Positions 32,584 to 42,704 are shown, counted from the first letter of the stretch. The stretch is 64,000 bases of DNA from Flavobacteriaceae bacterium PS02338 (GCA_029959615.1 JASCOD010000011.1:1-64000), one strand, 5' to 3'. Notes: generated by a model not told the origin, from the letters alone. Numbers and translations: made by a program.

Positions 32584-32616
32584 AGACTTACGAAGTTTTT
32601 AAAATTTCGTAAGTCT
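32584..32616 (+). terminator. Hairpin after leuS (first)
   Basis: An 11-bp perfect stem (32584-32594 and 32606-32616, agacttacgaa) lies 13 nt after the leuS stop. It lacks a strong T run; the second hairpin supplies it. Confidence 0.6.
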
Positions 32617-32622
32617 CAAACG

Positions 32623-32662
32623 AAAAATCCCAAATGAGTTTAAAGCTTTTTTTGGGATTTTT
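32623..32662 (+). terminator. Intrinsic terminator after leuS (second)
   Basis: A 12-bp stem (32623-32634, aaaaatcccaaa, with 32651-32662) ends in a T run. It lies directly behind the first hairpin. Confidence 0.8.
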
Positions 32663-32785
32663 TTGCTGCAATGTAAATATTGTTATCAGTGCTTCGCTAT
32701 TTGCACTCTTAATAATAGGCGTAATAAGCTTTTGTGATTCAATAGTAAAGCCTTTTTTGTTTGTGCTGATATTCAGTGCTTTTTA

Positions 32786-32793
32786 TATTTTTG
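32786..32793 (+). promoter_or_regulatory. -7 element of the S41 peptidase gene
   Basis: TATTTTTG matches the consensus exactly, 28 nt before the ATG at 32822. A TTG at 32761-32763, 22 nt upstream, may be the -33 element. Confidence 0.65.
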
Positions 32794-32821
32794 CATCCTC
32801 AAAAGATAAGCCAAACAAAAA

Positions 32822-33841
32822 ATGAATTTCAAAAAACTAGCGCTTTTAGTAGTATTGCTTTCATGTTCTTTGCTTAGCGTTGCGCAATTGCCAGATTCTA
32901 TTAAGCAACACATTGATACTAGCCTAAATATATTGAAGCACAATTCATTGTATGCCAAAAAAGTAGATTGGAATAAGATACAACAATCAGTACATGCTGT
33001 TGCCGAAAATGCAAAGGCCAAAACCAAATCCGATACTTTTGAGGCTTTAAAGATTGCATTTGATGCCCTTGGCGATAAACATGCGGCTTATTATCAGTAT
33101 GACCATCAATATCGATTGCCTAATAAGGAGTTAGAAGTTAGACAGTCTGATTCTTTGAAGGCGGGATGGAAAATGGGAGCCCGTATTGTAAATAAAATGA
33201 TTGGAGAGGTGGCTTACGTAAGCATTCCTTATATGGGTGTAAATAAACAAGCGGATATAGATAAATATGCCAATTGGGTTTACGATGCCGTAGCAGATTT
33301 GAGCAGGAAAAATCCCAAAGCTTGGATCATCGATTTGAGATTAAATGGAGGTGGAAATATAAGGCCTATGTTAGGTGGATTGGGAATGTTCTTCGAAGAT
33401 GGAATAGTGAGTTATTACATAGATAGAAATGGCAAAACGGAAGATGAGGCAGCATTTAAAAATGGAGATTTTACTATTGATGGCAAAGTTCAGGCAAATA
33501 TCAAGACTAAGATCCCTGCCATCAAGCCTAAAAAGATAGCAGTATTAATTGGCCCGGGTACAGGTAGTTCGGGCGAAGGTGTGGCAGTAGTACTTCAACA
33601 AAGACAAGACACCAAGTTATTTGGAACAAAATCGGCAGGTATGGCTAATGCGACCAATGGTTTTGTTTTTGCCGATGATAAAGCATACTTTCTTATTTCA
33701 GTAGCATCTATTGGCAACAAAAGCAAAAAGGTAATGCCCGAATTTGTCATGCCCAATGTTGAGATCAAAAAGCTGGAATCCTTTGGTAATTTGCCGGAAG
33801 ATCCCACTGTTAAAGCTGCAATAGCTTGGTTAGCTAAGTAA
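32822..33841 (+). CDS. S41-family serine peptidase, exported
   Basis: A 339-residue protein with a signal peptide (MNFKKLALLVVLLSCSLLSVAQ, 1-22) and an S41 (tail-specific protease) core. AWIIDLRLNGGGNIRPML is near residue 168-185, and the catalytic Ser lies in GPGTGSSGEGVAVVLQ near 247. No PDZ domain is evident, so it is a small S41 member. It should act in the periplasm or at the surface on unstructured C-termini; the substrate is unknown. It is monocistronic. Confidence 0.87.
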   Translation: MNFKKLALLVVLLSCSLLSVAQLPDSIKQHIDTSLNILKHNSLYAKKVDWNKIQQSVHAVAENAKAKTKSDTFEALKIAFDALGDKHAAYYQYDHQYRLPNKELEVRQSDSLKAGWKMGARIVNKMIGEVAYVSIPYMGVNKQADIDKYANWVYDAVADLSRKNPKAWIIDLRLNGGGNIRPMLGGLGMFFEDGIVSYYIDRNGKTEDEAAFKNGDFTIDGKVQANIKTKIPAIKPKKIAVLIGPGTGSSGEGVAVVLQQRQDTKLFGTKSAGMANATNGFVFADDKAYFLISVASIGNKSKKVMPEFVMPNVEIKKLESFGNLPEDPTVKAAIAWLAK

Positions 33842-33994
33842 TTGACTTTTTAAGATCTAAATTAGATCGGGTTTATAGGCTTTAGCAATGATTTTTCTTT
33901 TTTCTTGAAAACCATTCGCCGTTTAAAAAATACCATTCACCGATAGTTTTGTACTGGTTATGAAAAATTGCTTTAGCCTCATTGTAACAAAATA

Positions 33995-34002
33995 TACCTT
34001 TG
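33995..34002 (+). promoter_or_regulatory. -7 element of the outer-membrane barrel gene
   Basis: TACCTTTG is an exact match, 31 nt before the ATG at 34034. A TTG at 33968-33970 lies 24 nt upstream, slightly far for -33. Confidence 0.6.
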
Positions 34003-34033
34003 TAAGACTAATACGTACAAACAACAAAACAAA

Positions 34034-36457
34034 ATGAAAAAACTACTACTAATCTGTGCCGCTTTATTGATGATGGTGAACGCAAAAGCTCAATTTCCTA
34101 TGATGGGAGGTGGTAATGCAGCACCTAAAGTGACAGGGCGTATATCTGCAACTATTTTAGATTCGCTAACCAAACAGCCAGTAGAGTATGCTACAGTTTC
34201 TTTAATCAATACAAAAACAGCTAAACCGGTAAACGGAGGCTTAACCGATGCGAAAGGTAAAGTTTCGATCCAAAATATTGCTCCAGGCGAATATAAGTTA
34301 GTGATTGGTTTTATAGGTTATGTTACTAAGAATGTAGCTGTAAAAACCACTCCAGAAAAGCCAGATAATAATGTAGGTAACATTGTACTTTCTGGAAGTG
34401 CCAGTACTTTAGCAGAGGTAACTATAGAAGGTAAGAAAAACGTTATTGAAAATAAAATAGACCGTATGGTTTATAACGCAGAGGCAGATGCAACCAATGC
34501 TGGTGGCGATGCGACTGATGTAATGCGTAAAGTGCCGATGTTATCCGTAGATATGAACGGTAATGTTCAACTACGTGGTAGTGCCGTTAGGGTTTTAATT
34601 AACGGAAAACCATCAGGTACTATGGCAAATAGCGTAGCTGATGCTTTAAAAATGATCCCTGCAGAGCAAATTAAAAGTGTAGAAGTAATTACCAATCCAT
34701 CTGCAAAATACGAAGCAGAAGGTTCTGGTGGTATCATCAACATCATTACCAAGAAAAGCAATGCGGAAGGTGTAAGTGGTTCGGTAAATGCTTCGGCAGG
34801 TACACGTCAAAACAATGGTAGTTTCAACTTAACTGCAAAATCTGGACGTTTTAGTGCAAACACGGCATTAGGTGGTAATTTTGCTTATCCTCAAGAGACC
34901 AAAACTTCATTCTTAAATACAACTAGCTCGGGTGATATTTTACAAAATGGAATGTCTGATTGGAAGAGAGAAGGTTTTAATGGTAGCTTAGGTTTAGACT
35001 ACGACTTCAATGCTTATAACAATTTAAGTACAAATGCTAAATATAATAGGTTCTATAACGGAGGGCCTTCAGGGTCGAAAATTTTTGCCAATGGCGTATC
35101 AAATGGAACTATTGATGGTAGAAGCGATATGGGCAACAACAATTTAGATTGGAACTTAGATTATAGGCGCACTAGCAAAAAACAAGGCGAAGAGTTTTCT
35201 GTTGCTGGTCAGTTAATACAGGGCAGAAACACTAATGAATTTGTAAATGATCAACGCGATGCTTTTGGGGCGCCATTGAGATATACAGAGAGCAATAACG
35301 TAGGAAAAAATAGAGAGTACACACTACAAACAGATTATGTATATCCTTTCAGTAAGACAGTGACTTGGGAAGTTGGAGCAAAAGGAATTTTAAGAAACAT
35401 CAGAAGTGAATTCGCTCAGAATTCTAAACAGGATTTTGATTATGACCAAAATGTTGGGGCAGCCTATTCTACTATAGCCTTCAATTTAACGGAGAAGATA
35501 AAATTTAAAGGTGGTGTAAGAGGTGAGTATACAGAAATTGGTTTCACCAATGCTAATGGTATTCCAGTTAAAAATGATTATTTCAACTTGTTCCCGAGTG
35601 CTGTACTTTCTCAAACTATTAAAGGAAGTACTACCATTAAATTGGCCTATAACAAAAGGGTGCAACGTCCAAGTTTGGCTTACTTAAATCCATTTTTGAA
35701 CGAGACAAATCCTTATAGCGTAATGCAGGGTAATCCTGATTTAAATCCGGAGCTGAGCCATAATGTAGAATTAGGTTATTCTACTTTCATTAAAGGTTCT
35801 ATGATCAATGCTTCATTATTTTATAGAAATACTAGAAATGTGATTGAAAGCTTCGTTACAGATGGCAATATTCCAGGATCAACCTTGACTACCTATAACA
35901 ATATAGGAACTACGCAAAGTTTCGGAGCAAACGTCTTTGCATCTTATAATCCAACACCAAAATGGACGTTAATGACTAACGTAGGCGTAAATACTTACGA
36001 AATTGAGAACAAAGATCCCAATAGAATAGGAATGCACGAAGGAACCTATTTGAACTATAACTTGTTCTTACGTTCGGCTACGGCATTTAAAAATGGCTGG
36101 AATTTAGAATTTTTTGGTGTAGTTAACTCGCCTCGCTATACTTTCCAAAGTAAAACAGATCCTATGTTTTTCTACGGTGGCGGTGTGAAAAAAGATTTGA
36201 TGAAAAAACAAGCTTCTTTAGGTTTGAACTTATTGAATCCTTTCAATAGAGATTTACATATTAAAACTGTCTCACAATCGGGTAACTCATTTGGTCAAAC
36301 CTCAAATATTTATTATCCATTACGTCAAATTAGCTTAAACTTTAGCTACAAATTTGGTAAGTTGAAGTTTACTGAGAAAAAGAAAATCAAAAATGATGAC
36401 GTGAAGCAGGACCAACAGCAAGGTGGCGGAATGGGTGGCATTGGACAAGGAAAGTAG
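34034..36457 (+). CDS. Outer-membrane beta-barrel protein, TonB-receptor-like (OMP_b-brl_3 type)
   Basis: An 807-residue outer-membrane protein. Residues 1-19 are a signal peptide (MKKLLLICAALLMMVNAKA). About 34-120 are a carboxypeptidase-regulatory-like domain (GRISATILDSLTKQPVEYAT). About 125-240 are a plug-like domain (DVMRKVPMLSVDMNGNVQLRGSAVRVLINGKPSG). The rest is a barrel with regular aromatic strands (NVELGYSTFIKGSMINASLFYRN). A Gly/Gln-rich C-terminus ends GGMGGIGQGK. It resembles the group of barrels without a partner SusD, so its ligand is unknown. It has its own promoter and terminator. Confidence 0.9.
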   Translation: MKKLLLICAALLMMVNAKAQFPMMGGGNAAPKVTGRISATILDSLTKQPVEYATVSLINTKTAKPVNGGLTDAKGKVSIQNIAPGEYKLVIGFIGYVTKNVAVKTTPEKPDNNVGNIVLSGSASTLAEVTIEGKKNVIENKIDRMVYNAEADATNAGGDATDVMRKVPMLSVDMNGNVQLRGSAVRVLINGKPSGTMANSVADALKMIPAEQIKSVEVITNPSAKYEAEGSGGIINIITKKSNAEGVSGSVNASAGTRQNNGSFNLTAKSGRFSANTALGGNFAYPQETKTSFLNTTSSGDILQNGMSDWKREGFNGSLGLDYDFNAYNNLSTNAKYNRFYNGGPSGSKIFANGVSNGTIDGRSDMGNNNLDWNLDYRRTSKKQGEEFSVAGQLIQGRNTNEFVNDQRDAFGAPLRYTESNNVGKNREYTLQTDYVYPFSKTVTWEVGAKGILRNIRSEFAQNSKQDFDYDQNVGAAYSTIAFNLTEKIKFKGGVRGEYTEIGFTNANGIPVKNDYFNLFPSAVLSQTIKGSTTIKLAYNKRVQRPSLAYLNPFLNETNPYSVMQGNPDLNPELSHNVELGYSTFIKGSMINASLFYRNTRNVIESFVTDGNIPGSTLTTYNNIGTTQSFGANVFASYNPTPKWTLMTNVGVNTYEIENKDPNRIGMHEGTYLNYNLFLRSATAFKNGWNLEFFGVVNSPRYTFQSKTDPMFFYGGGVKKDLMKKQASLGLNLLNPFNRDLHIKTVSQSGNSFGQTSNIYYPLRQISLNFSYKFGKLKFTEKKKIKNDDVKQDQQQGGGMGGIGQGK

Positions 36458-36480
36458 AAAGTTAGAAGTATATAAAGTAT

Positions 36481-36513
36481 AAAGGTTGCCTTCTATTGGA
36501 AGGCAGCCTTTTT
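36481..36513 (+). terminator. Intrinsic terminator of the outer-membrane barrel gene
   Basis: A stem of about 12 bp (aaggttgccttc with gaaggcagcctt, one G-U pair), loop tattg-like, and a T run. It lies 24 nt after the stop. Confidence 0.8.
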
Positions 36514-36582
36514 TAATGCGCTTTAATTAAGTGATTTACGTCACAAAATAAACTTTTACTCCTTTTAGTTGTGTAAAACCTC

Positions 36583-36590
36583 TAGCTTTG
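36583..36590 (+). promoter_or_regulatory. -7 element of the AraC-type regulator gene
   Basis: TAGCTTTG matches the consensus exactly, 24 nt before the TTG start codon at 36615. Confidence 0.6.
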
Positions 36591-36614
36591 TAGCAAACCA
36601 ATAACAGACAAACA

Positions 36615-37811
36615 TTGCAATTTTTTTATTTAGCGCTCATAGGGGGGGTATCCATCTTCTCCCTTATTGTTGTTTTACTCATTCTTTTTGGTAAGAATAG
36701 GCGTTATTTAAATGCGCTGCTAAGCCTTGGCATAAGCGGTATCATTTGGTATGTAATAATTTACTTACTAAGTGCAAGTGGTTATATTAGGTTTTTCCCA
36801 GATTTATTTAATAAGGGGCTGCCATTTTACTATCTGATAGGCCCGTGTTTTTATCTCTACATGAGGGGGATGATCTATCCCAAGTATGCTTCGTTCCGCA
36901 AGCAAGATTTGTGGCATTTACTTGTGGCCGTTCCAGCAGTATGTTCGGTGATGCCTTACTGTTTGTTGGATGATGCAGCGCAGCAGTTTGTAGTGGATCA
37001 GATTGCTAAAGACCGAAATTATTCATTTAGTGGCGCAAAATATATAGTAGGGGCTTGGCATTGGTTTGCATGGCCGCTTACCGCACTGGTATACACGGTT
37101 ATACAATTCTATCTAGTTAAGGACGCTTCGCAAACTGCAAATCTCAATAACAGAGATACAAAGTGGATGTATAAGATTACTGTGATATGCGGAGTGATTT
37201 TCGGTACTTTACTTACACTGAATATTGCTGTCTTGTTTGATAGAACTTCTGCTAGTATGATATTAGGTTCTAGCAATATGGTTTTATTTCTTTGCTGGTG
37301 TTTTTTGATTTTGGGCGGAGTTTTCTTTTCGAATCCAAGTTTTATTTATGCAGACACTATAGGTGTTGGGGAAAATATTGCTCGTTTTGATTTTGGAGAG
37401 ATTGAAGAAGTTAAAAATGAGGTTGTTCCAAAGAGGGAGGAAGAAATCCGTTCAATTCCGGATTTAAGCTTGGTCAATCGCTTGGAAAATTTTTTAGAAC
37501 AAAGCCAGCTTTACTTAGAAGCAGGATTAACCTTAAGTAAGCTTTCTGTAGCAGCTGCTATACCCAGCTACAAGCTTTCGGAAATGCTAAATAATCATTA
37601 CCAGAAGAATTTTAATGCTTATATCAACGTTTGGCGTATCAAATATATTGTACATAGGTTAGAAGCTGGCGATCATAAATTTTTGACGCTAGAAGCCTTA
37701 GCTAATGAAGCTGGATTTACTTCTCGCAATTCTTTCTTTACCGCTTTTAAAAAAGAGATGGGATTATCTCCATCGGCCTATATTGCTGCTATAAAGCCAG
37801 CCTTGGCTTAA
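36615..37811 (+). CDS. Membrane-anchored AraC-family transcriptional regulator
   Basis: A 398-residue protein with about seven hydrophobic helices in residues 1-245 and a C-terminal AraC helix-turn-helix domain in about 290-395 (LSKLSVAAAIPSYKLSEMLN, then LTLEALANEAGFTSRNSFFTAFKKEMGLSPSAY). This resembles membrane-bound regulators in which the helices sense an envelope or extracellular signal. The start is TTG at 36615; no ATG precedes the first helix. It lies 111 nt upstream of the adhesin gene on the same strand and is a good candidate for its regulator. Target and signal are inference. Confidence 0.88.
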   Translation: MQFFYLALIGGVSIFSLIVVLLILFGKNRRYLNALLSLGISGIIWYVIIYLLSASGYIRFFPDLFNKGLPFYYLIGPCFYLYMRGMIYPKYASFRKQDLWHLLVAVPAVCSVMPYCLLDDAAQQFVVDQIAKDRNYSFSGAKYIVGAWHWFAWPLTALVYTVIQFYLVKDASQTANLNNRDTKWMYKITVICGVIFGTLLTLNIAVLFDRTSASMILGSSNMVLFLCWCFLILGGVFFSNPSFIYADTIGVGENIARFDFGEIEEVKNEVVPKREEEIRSIPDLSLVNRLENFLEQSQLYLEAGLTLSKLSVAAAIPSYKLSEMLNNHYQKNFNAYINVWRIKYIVHRLEAGDHKFLTLEALANEAGFTSRNSFFTAFKKEMGLSPSAYIAAIKPALA

Positions 37812-37822
37812 AGTATGTACTG

Positions 37823-37854
37823 ATTTCCCGAATTTAGTACATATTTTGGGAAAT
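37823..37854. promoter_or_regulatory. Inverted repeat between regulator and adhesin genes
   Basis: ATTTCCC (37823-37829) and GGGAAAT (37848-37854) form a 7-bp inverted repeat; with TTCCCGAAT and ATTTTGGGAA the similarity extends further with mismatches. It could be an operator or the terminator stem of the regulator transcript. No long T run follows. Confidence 0.45.
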
Positions 37855-37922
37855 AAAATCCTCGTAATCAACACTTATTGTTGAATTTTATCCACAAAAA
37901 TAACAATCAAAAAATTATTTAC

Positions 37923-40900
37923 ATGAGGAGTAAAATTTACTACATTTTTCTTTTTGTATTTGGCTTGTGCGCTTTAAAAACTGAAGCACAACAGTTCGTA
38001 CAAAAGACGACCGTTATTGCTGGTAAAGCAAGTTCGGGTTTTCCAGGAGGGCCTAGCGGAACTTCGGGGGATGGAGGGCCTGCTGTTGATGCAACCTTTT
38101 CAGCACCTTGGAGTCTTGCACTAGACGCAGACGGAGCATTTTATTTTAGTACAGCAGACAATTGCGTAAGAAAGGTAGACGCTCTGGGGATTATTTCTAC
38201 AGTGGCTGGAAAGTACCAGGTACTTGGGTCTATTCCTGCTGAAGGAAGCATAGCAACTGATGTAGCCTTACATTATTTGGCATGCGCAGAAGTAGATGCT
38301 GCTGGAAATGTTTATTTGGGCTATAGTAATGGACCTGTTTATAGAGTTGATAAGGTCACAAAAAAGATTACAACATTAACTAGTGCATTAAAAGCGAGAT
38401 CGTTGTTTTATCATGATGGTTATTTATACGCAACCGATGAATACACCAGTAAGGTTTCAAAAATAAGGCTCTCTGATAAAACAGTTACCCTTATTGCGGG
38501 AACAGGAGTAAAAGGATATTCGGGAGATAATGGTCAGGCAACAAGTGCGCAGTTGAATGACCCTTATTCGGTAGCTGTTGATGCTTCTGGTAATGTTTAT
38601 ATAGGCGAATATGGAAGTAATAGTGCAGGAAGGGTTCGTAGGGTAGATGCAAGTGGTAAAATTACAACCATTCTTTCTACTGGAACAGATGCCGTTTCAT
38701 CACTTGCAATTGGGGCGGGCAACAAACTTTACGTTGGTACTTGGAATGGTTCTATACATGTAGTGAATTTAAGTAATCTTGCATCCGAGAAGAGATTTAC
38801 TGGACTTGCATCGGTAAGTGGGCTTAAACTTGATGCCAATGATGTGGTGCATTACGTGGGATATCGTTCAAATCAACTATATAAAGTTGAATTAGTTCCT
38901 TTAGGACCAGCTGCACCTACGAATTTTAAAGCAATAGCAGGCGATAGCAAAGTAGATCTTAGCTGGAATGCAGTTACGGGAGCCACTGGTTATACTATTT
39001 ATCGTGGCGCTTCCGCTGCCAGCACTACTGATGTATTGGCCTCGGCGCATACAGGAACAACCTACACCGATAATACAGCAGTAAACGGAACAACTTATTA
39101 TTATTCTATTACTACCACCGACGCTTTAAATGCGGTGAGCTCGAAAGCTACGGCTGTTAGCGCCAAGCCACTTATTGTTCCAATAATTACAGCAAATACT
39201 GACCTGTTCGCTAACGTAGGTGATGCGGCTATCACTATTACTGCACCAGCAAGTACAAGTTCGGGTGCGTTTACTTACACTAGCGGTAATACTGCAGTGG
39301 CTTCCATCAGTGGAAACCAAATTACAATCGGAGCTGTAGGCCAAGCTACTATTACAGCTACGCAAGCTGCTGCAGGAGCATACGGAGAGGGAACTACTAC
39401 ATTTAAAGTTACCGTAACTGCATTGCCAGCGCCAACATTGGGTTCTTTTGCCGGTATAAGTAAGTTGTTGGGAGATGCTAATTTTACTTTAACGGCTCCA
39501 ACGTCTAACAGCTCAGGTGCTTTTACCTATAGTAGCAGTAATACTAACATAGCAACAATTTCAGGAAACACGGTAACCATTATCGGTGCAGGTGTGGCTA
39601 CGATTACCGCTACTCAAGCTTCGGATGGAACTTACGCAGCTGGTACAGCTACGGCAACTTTAACGGTTGGCATTAAGCCTCCTGGAAATGCATTAACGTT
39701 TAAGGGAAGTGGTGATTTCGTGCAGATTGGTACGGCAAATACTTTCGATGCACGTACAATGAAAACTATCGAGGCCTGGATTAAATTTAGTGATTTAAAC
39801 GCGGTACAAGAGATTATCAGTAAAAGTACAGGTAGCAATGGCTTAGAACTGATCATCTACAATGGTCAACTTGCTGTATTTGCTATGGGCTCACAACAAG
39901 ATAGGCACGTAGATTATCCAACTTCAAATCTGGTAGCTGATAGATGGTATCATGTGGCTGCTACACATAATGGACCTAATTCTACCTTAACATTATATTT
40001 AAATGGTGTTTCCGTAGGTACTCCAGTACAAACCCCTAGTGGAATGACAAATTCAAGCAATTCTTTACATTTAGGTAAATGGAATGAAAATGGCAATCTT
40101 GGTACTGCAGGAAGATACTTTACGGGTAGTTTAGACGAAGTAAGAATTTGGAATGTTCAACGTAGTCAGGCTGATATTCAAGCGGGAATATATGGTGAGA
40201 TTGATCCTACAACAGCTGGATTACAAGCTTACTACAGATTTTCTGAAGGTATAGCAAATGGTAACAATACAACTGTAGCAACTACTTTAGATGCTACTTC
40301 GAATGCGAATAACGGAACTTTAAATGGTTTTACTAAAACAGGTTCTGCTTCTAACTATACCGAAAGTTACGCAATGGTGGTTCCTGTATTACAAGATGCA
40401 GAAGATATTACGGGCGAAGGCTTTACCGCTAAATGGTTAACTCCGGTTACGGGTACAGTCGATAACTATCTGTTAGACGTTTCTGAAAGTTCATCTTTCG
40501 TAAACTTCGTTACAGGATATCAAAATAAAAATGTAGGTAATGTAAATGAATTTGCGGTTACGGGTTTAGTAGCCAATAAAACCTACTACGTAAGGTTAAG
40601 AGCCAATAAAACTTCGGTAAATACGCAAGGGACTTATTCGAACGTAAAAACTGTTTCTACTGCTAAGAGTAATCAAACTATTACTTTTAATGATTTAGCA
40701 GCAAAAACTTATGGTAATGCTACGTTTAATTTAAGCGCAACATCAACTTCTAACTTAGCTGTTACTTTCGAAAGTAGTGATGCAACTATTGCTAGTATTT
40801 CTGGTACTACAGTAACGATTAAAAAGGCAGGTACGGTTAACATCATAGCTAAACAAGCAGGAAATAGCTTGTACAATGCGGCTACAAATGTTTCTAAAGA

Positions 40901-42680
40901 ATTGGTGATTAACAAGGCGGCTCTAACTGTAACTGCAAAAGCAGCTAGCAAAACCTATGATAAGGTAGCTTATGCAGGGGGTAATGGATTAAATTATACT
41001 GGTTTCATCACTGGTGATAACGAAACGAATAGTTTAACTGGAACGGTTGCTTATACAGGTACCTCGCAAGGGGCAATTGCTGCAAACACTTATACCATTA
41101 TGCCTTCTGGTTTAAGCTCGATAAATTATGTCATTACTTATGCTGAAGGAACTTTGACAATTAATAAAGCTGCTTTAACGGTAACTGCAAAAGCAGCCAG
41201 CAAAACCTACGATAAGGTAGCTTACTCAGGTGGAAACGATGTTTCTTATCTGGGCTTCCTTACTGGTGATGATGCTACAAATAACATTACTGGTACTGTT
41301 GCTTATGCAGGTACTTCACAGGGGGCAATTGCTGCCAATAGTTACACTATTATTCCTTCTGGTTTAAGCTCGACAAATTATGCCATTACTTATGCTAATG
41401 GAACTTTAACGATCAATAGAGCTGCTTTAACTGTAACTGCACAAAGTGCAACTAAAACTTACGATAAGGTTGCTTACGCAGGCGGAAACAACGTAACCTA
41501 CTCAGGTTTTATTACAGGAGATAATGTAACAAATAGCGTTACGGGTACTGTTGTTTATGGAGGTACTTCTCAAGGAGCAATTGCTGCAAATACTTACACT
41601 ATTGTTCCTTCTGGTTTAAGCTCTACAAACTATACTATTGGTTACGCAAACGGAACTTTAACCATTAACAAAGCGACACTTAATGTAACTGCACAAAATG
41701 CCACTAAAACTTATAATGGTTTAGCATATACAGGTGGTAATGGAATTACTTATGCAGGTTTCATCACTGGAGATAGCGAAACCAATAGTGTTACTGGTAC
41801 AGTAGTTTATGTTGGTACTTCACAAAATGCAATTAATGTAAACAACTACGTAATTACTCCATCAGGATTAAACTCGGCTAACTATGATATCTCTTATAAA
41901 AATGGGACATTAACGGTAAGTAGAGCAGCACTTACTGCAATTGCGGAAAACAAAGCTCGTTGTTTTGGCTTAACAAATCCTGCTTTTACGGTTAGATATA
42001 CTGGTTTTGTAAACAACGAAACTGCAAGTGTTTTAACTACGGCTCCTGCGGTAAGTACTACGGCAACTACTAATTCGGTGGCTGGTAACTATACGCTAAC
42101 TGTTGCTGGTGGTGTAGCTGCAAATTATACAATTGCTTATCAACCTGGTCAGTTAACTGTTTATGCTTTACCAGTAATTGATATTACTGCTGGTAAAACT
42201 ACGATCAGTAGAGGAGATCAAATTCAATTGGTTGCTTCTGGTGGAAATAGCTATAGCTGGTCTAACGCAAATGGTATTATTGGAGGTCAAAGTGCAGCAA
42301 CATTAACTATCAGACCATCAGTTACTACAACTTATCAAGTTACGGTGACCAATGCCAACGGCTGTACCGATGTAAAATCTATCACTATCGAAGTGGCTGA
42401 AGATTTTAAAATCACTGGAACTAACTTGTTAACTCCTAATGGAGATGGTTATAACGACTATTTCGTATTAGAGAATATCGATTTATATCCAAACAACGAG
42501 GTTAAAATCTTTGACAAAGCGGGTCGCTTGCTCTACTCAAAAGTGAGATACGATAACACTTTTGATGGAACCTTTAACGGTACGCCGTTAGCCGAAGGTA
42601 CTTACTATTACATTATAGATTTCGGTAAAGGTAAAGTGGTGAAAAAAGGCTTTATCTCAATTGTAAGAAACGGAAAATAA
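37923..42680 (+). CDS. Giant multidomain surface protein (SprB-like adhesin) with T9SS type B C-terminus
   Basis: About 1585 residues from the ATG at 37923. The signal peptide is MRSKIYYIFLFVFGLCALKTEA. Approximate order: an NHL-type propeller (20-320, SGTSGDGGPAVDATFSAPWS), fibronectin III (325-415), two Ig-like BIG2 domains (420-585, FTYTSGNTAVASISG), a laminin-G-like domain (590-760, GDFVQIGTANTFDARTMKTI), fibronectin III (825-915), another Ig-like domain (920-995), and four MBG domains of exactly 84 residues plus a diverged fifth. A PKD/Ig-like domain precedes the gliding-motility CTD (LLTPNGDGYNDYF). It should be exported by the type IX system, with the SprF-type protein encoded 24 nt downstream. 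Confidence 0.92.
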   Translation: MRSKIYYIFLFVFGLCALKTEAQQFVQKTTVIAGKASSGFPGGPSGTSGDGGPAVDATFSAPWSLALDADGAFYFSTADNCVRKVDALGIISTVAGKYQVLGSIPAEGSIATDVALHYLACAEVDAAGNVYLGYSNGPVYRVDKVTKKITTLTSALKARSLFYHDGYLYATDEYTSKVSKIRLSDKTVTLIAGTGVKGYSGDNGQATSAQLNDPYSVAVDASGNVYIGEYGSNSAGRVRRVDASGKITTILSTGTDAVSSLAIGAGNKLYVGTWNGSIHVVNLSNLASEKRFTGLASVSGLKLDANDVVHYVGYRSNQLYKVELVPLGPAAPTNFKAIAGDSKVDLSWNAVTGATGYTIYRGASAASTTDVLASAHTGTTYTDNTAVNGTTYYYSITTTDALNAVSSKATAVSAKPLIVPIITANTDLFANVGDAAITITAPASTSSGAFTYTSGNTAVASISGNQITIGAVGQATITATQAAAGAYGEGTTTFKVTVTALPAPTLGSFAGISKLLGDANFTLTAPTSNSSGAFTYSSSNTNIATISGNTVTIIGAGVATITATQASDGTYAAGTATATLTVGIKPPGNALTFKGSGDFVQIGTANTFDARTMKTIEAWIKFSDLNAVQEIISKSTGSNGLELIIYNGQLAVFAMGSQQDRHVDYPTSNLVADRWYHVAATHNGPNSTLTLYLNGVSVGTPVQTPSGMTNSSNSLHLGKWNENGNLGTAGRYFTGSLDEVRIWNVQRSQADIQAGIYGEIDPTTAGLQAYYRFSEGIANGNNTTVATTLDATSNANNGTLNGFTKTGSASNYTESYAMVVPVLQDAEDITGEGFTAKWLTPVTGTVDNYLLDVSESSSFVNFVTGYQNKNVGNVNEFAVTGLVANKTYYVRLRANKTSVNTQGTYSNVKTVSTAKSNQTITFNDLAAKTYGNATFNLSATSTSNLAVTFESSDATIASISGTTVTIKKAGTVNIIAKQAGNSLYNAATNVSKELVINKAALTVTAKAASKTYDKVAYAGGNGLNYTGFITGDNETNSLTGTVAYTGTSQGAIAANTYTIMPSGLSSINYVITYAEGTLTINKAALTVTAKAASKTYDKVAYSGGNDVSYLGFLTGDDATNNITGTVAYAGTSQGAIAANSYTIIPSGLSSTNYAITYANGTLTINRAALTVTAQSATKTYDKVAYAGGNNVTYSGFITGDNVTNSVTGTVVYGGTSQGAIAANTYTIVPSGLSSTNYTIGYANGTLTINKATLNVTAQNATKTYNGLAYTGGNGITYAGFITGDSETNSVTGTVVYVGTSQNAINVNNYVITPSGLNSANYDISYKNGTLTVSRAALTAIAENKARCFGLTNPAFTVRYTGFVNNETASVLTTAPAVSTTATTNSVAGNYTLTVAGGVAANYTIAYQPGQLTVYALPVIDITAGKTTISRGDQIQLVASGGNSYSWSNANGIIGGQSAATLTIRPSVTTTYQVTVTNANGCTDVKSITIEVAEDFKITGTNLLTPNGDGYNDYFVLENIDLYPNNEVKIFDKAGRLLYSKVRYDNTFDGTFNGTPLAEGTYYYIIDFGKGKVVKKGFISIVRNGK
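40917..41927 (+). repeat. Tandem 252-bp coding repeats (MBG domains) in the adhesin
   Basis: The repeat boundaries fall at 40917, 41169, 41421, 41673 and 41925, an exact 252-bp (84-codon) period. Each repeat opens with a block like ALTVTA-x-ATKTYDKVAY. The first three are close to each other, the fourth is more diverged, and a fifth degenerate unit (ALTAIAENKARCF) follows from 41925. Confidence 0.9.
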
Positions 42681-42704
42681 GTAGGGAGCTTAAAAAGAAC
42701 AACA

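Noticed and set aside
32634..32825. 63-codon hydrophobic frame between leuS and the S41 peptidase gene
   Set aside because: Its start is within a terminator hairpin and its end overlaps the promoter and start of the next gene; hydrophobicity comes from T-rich DNA.
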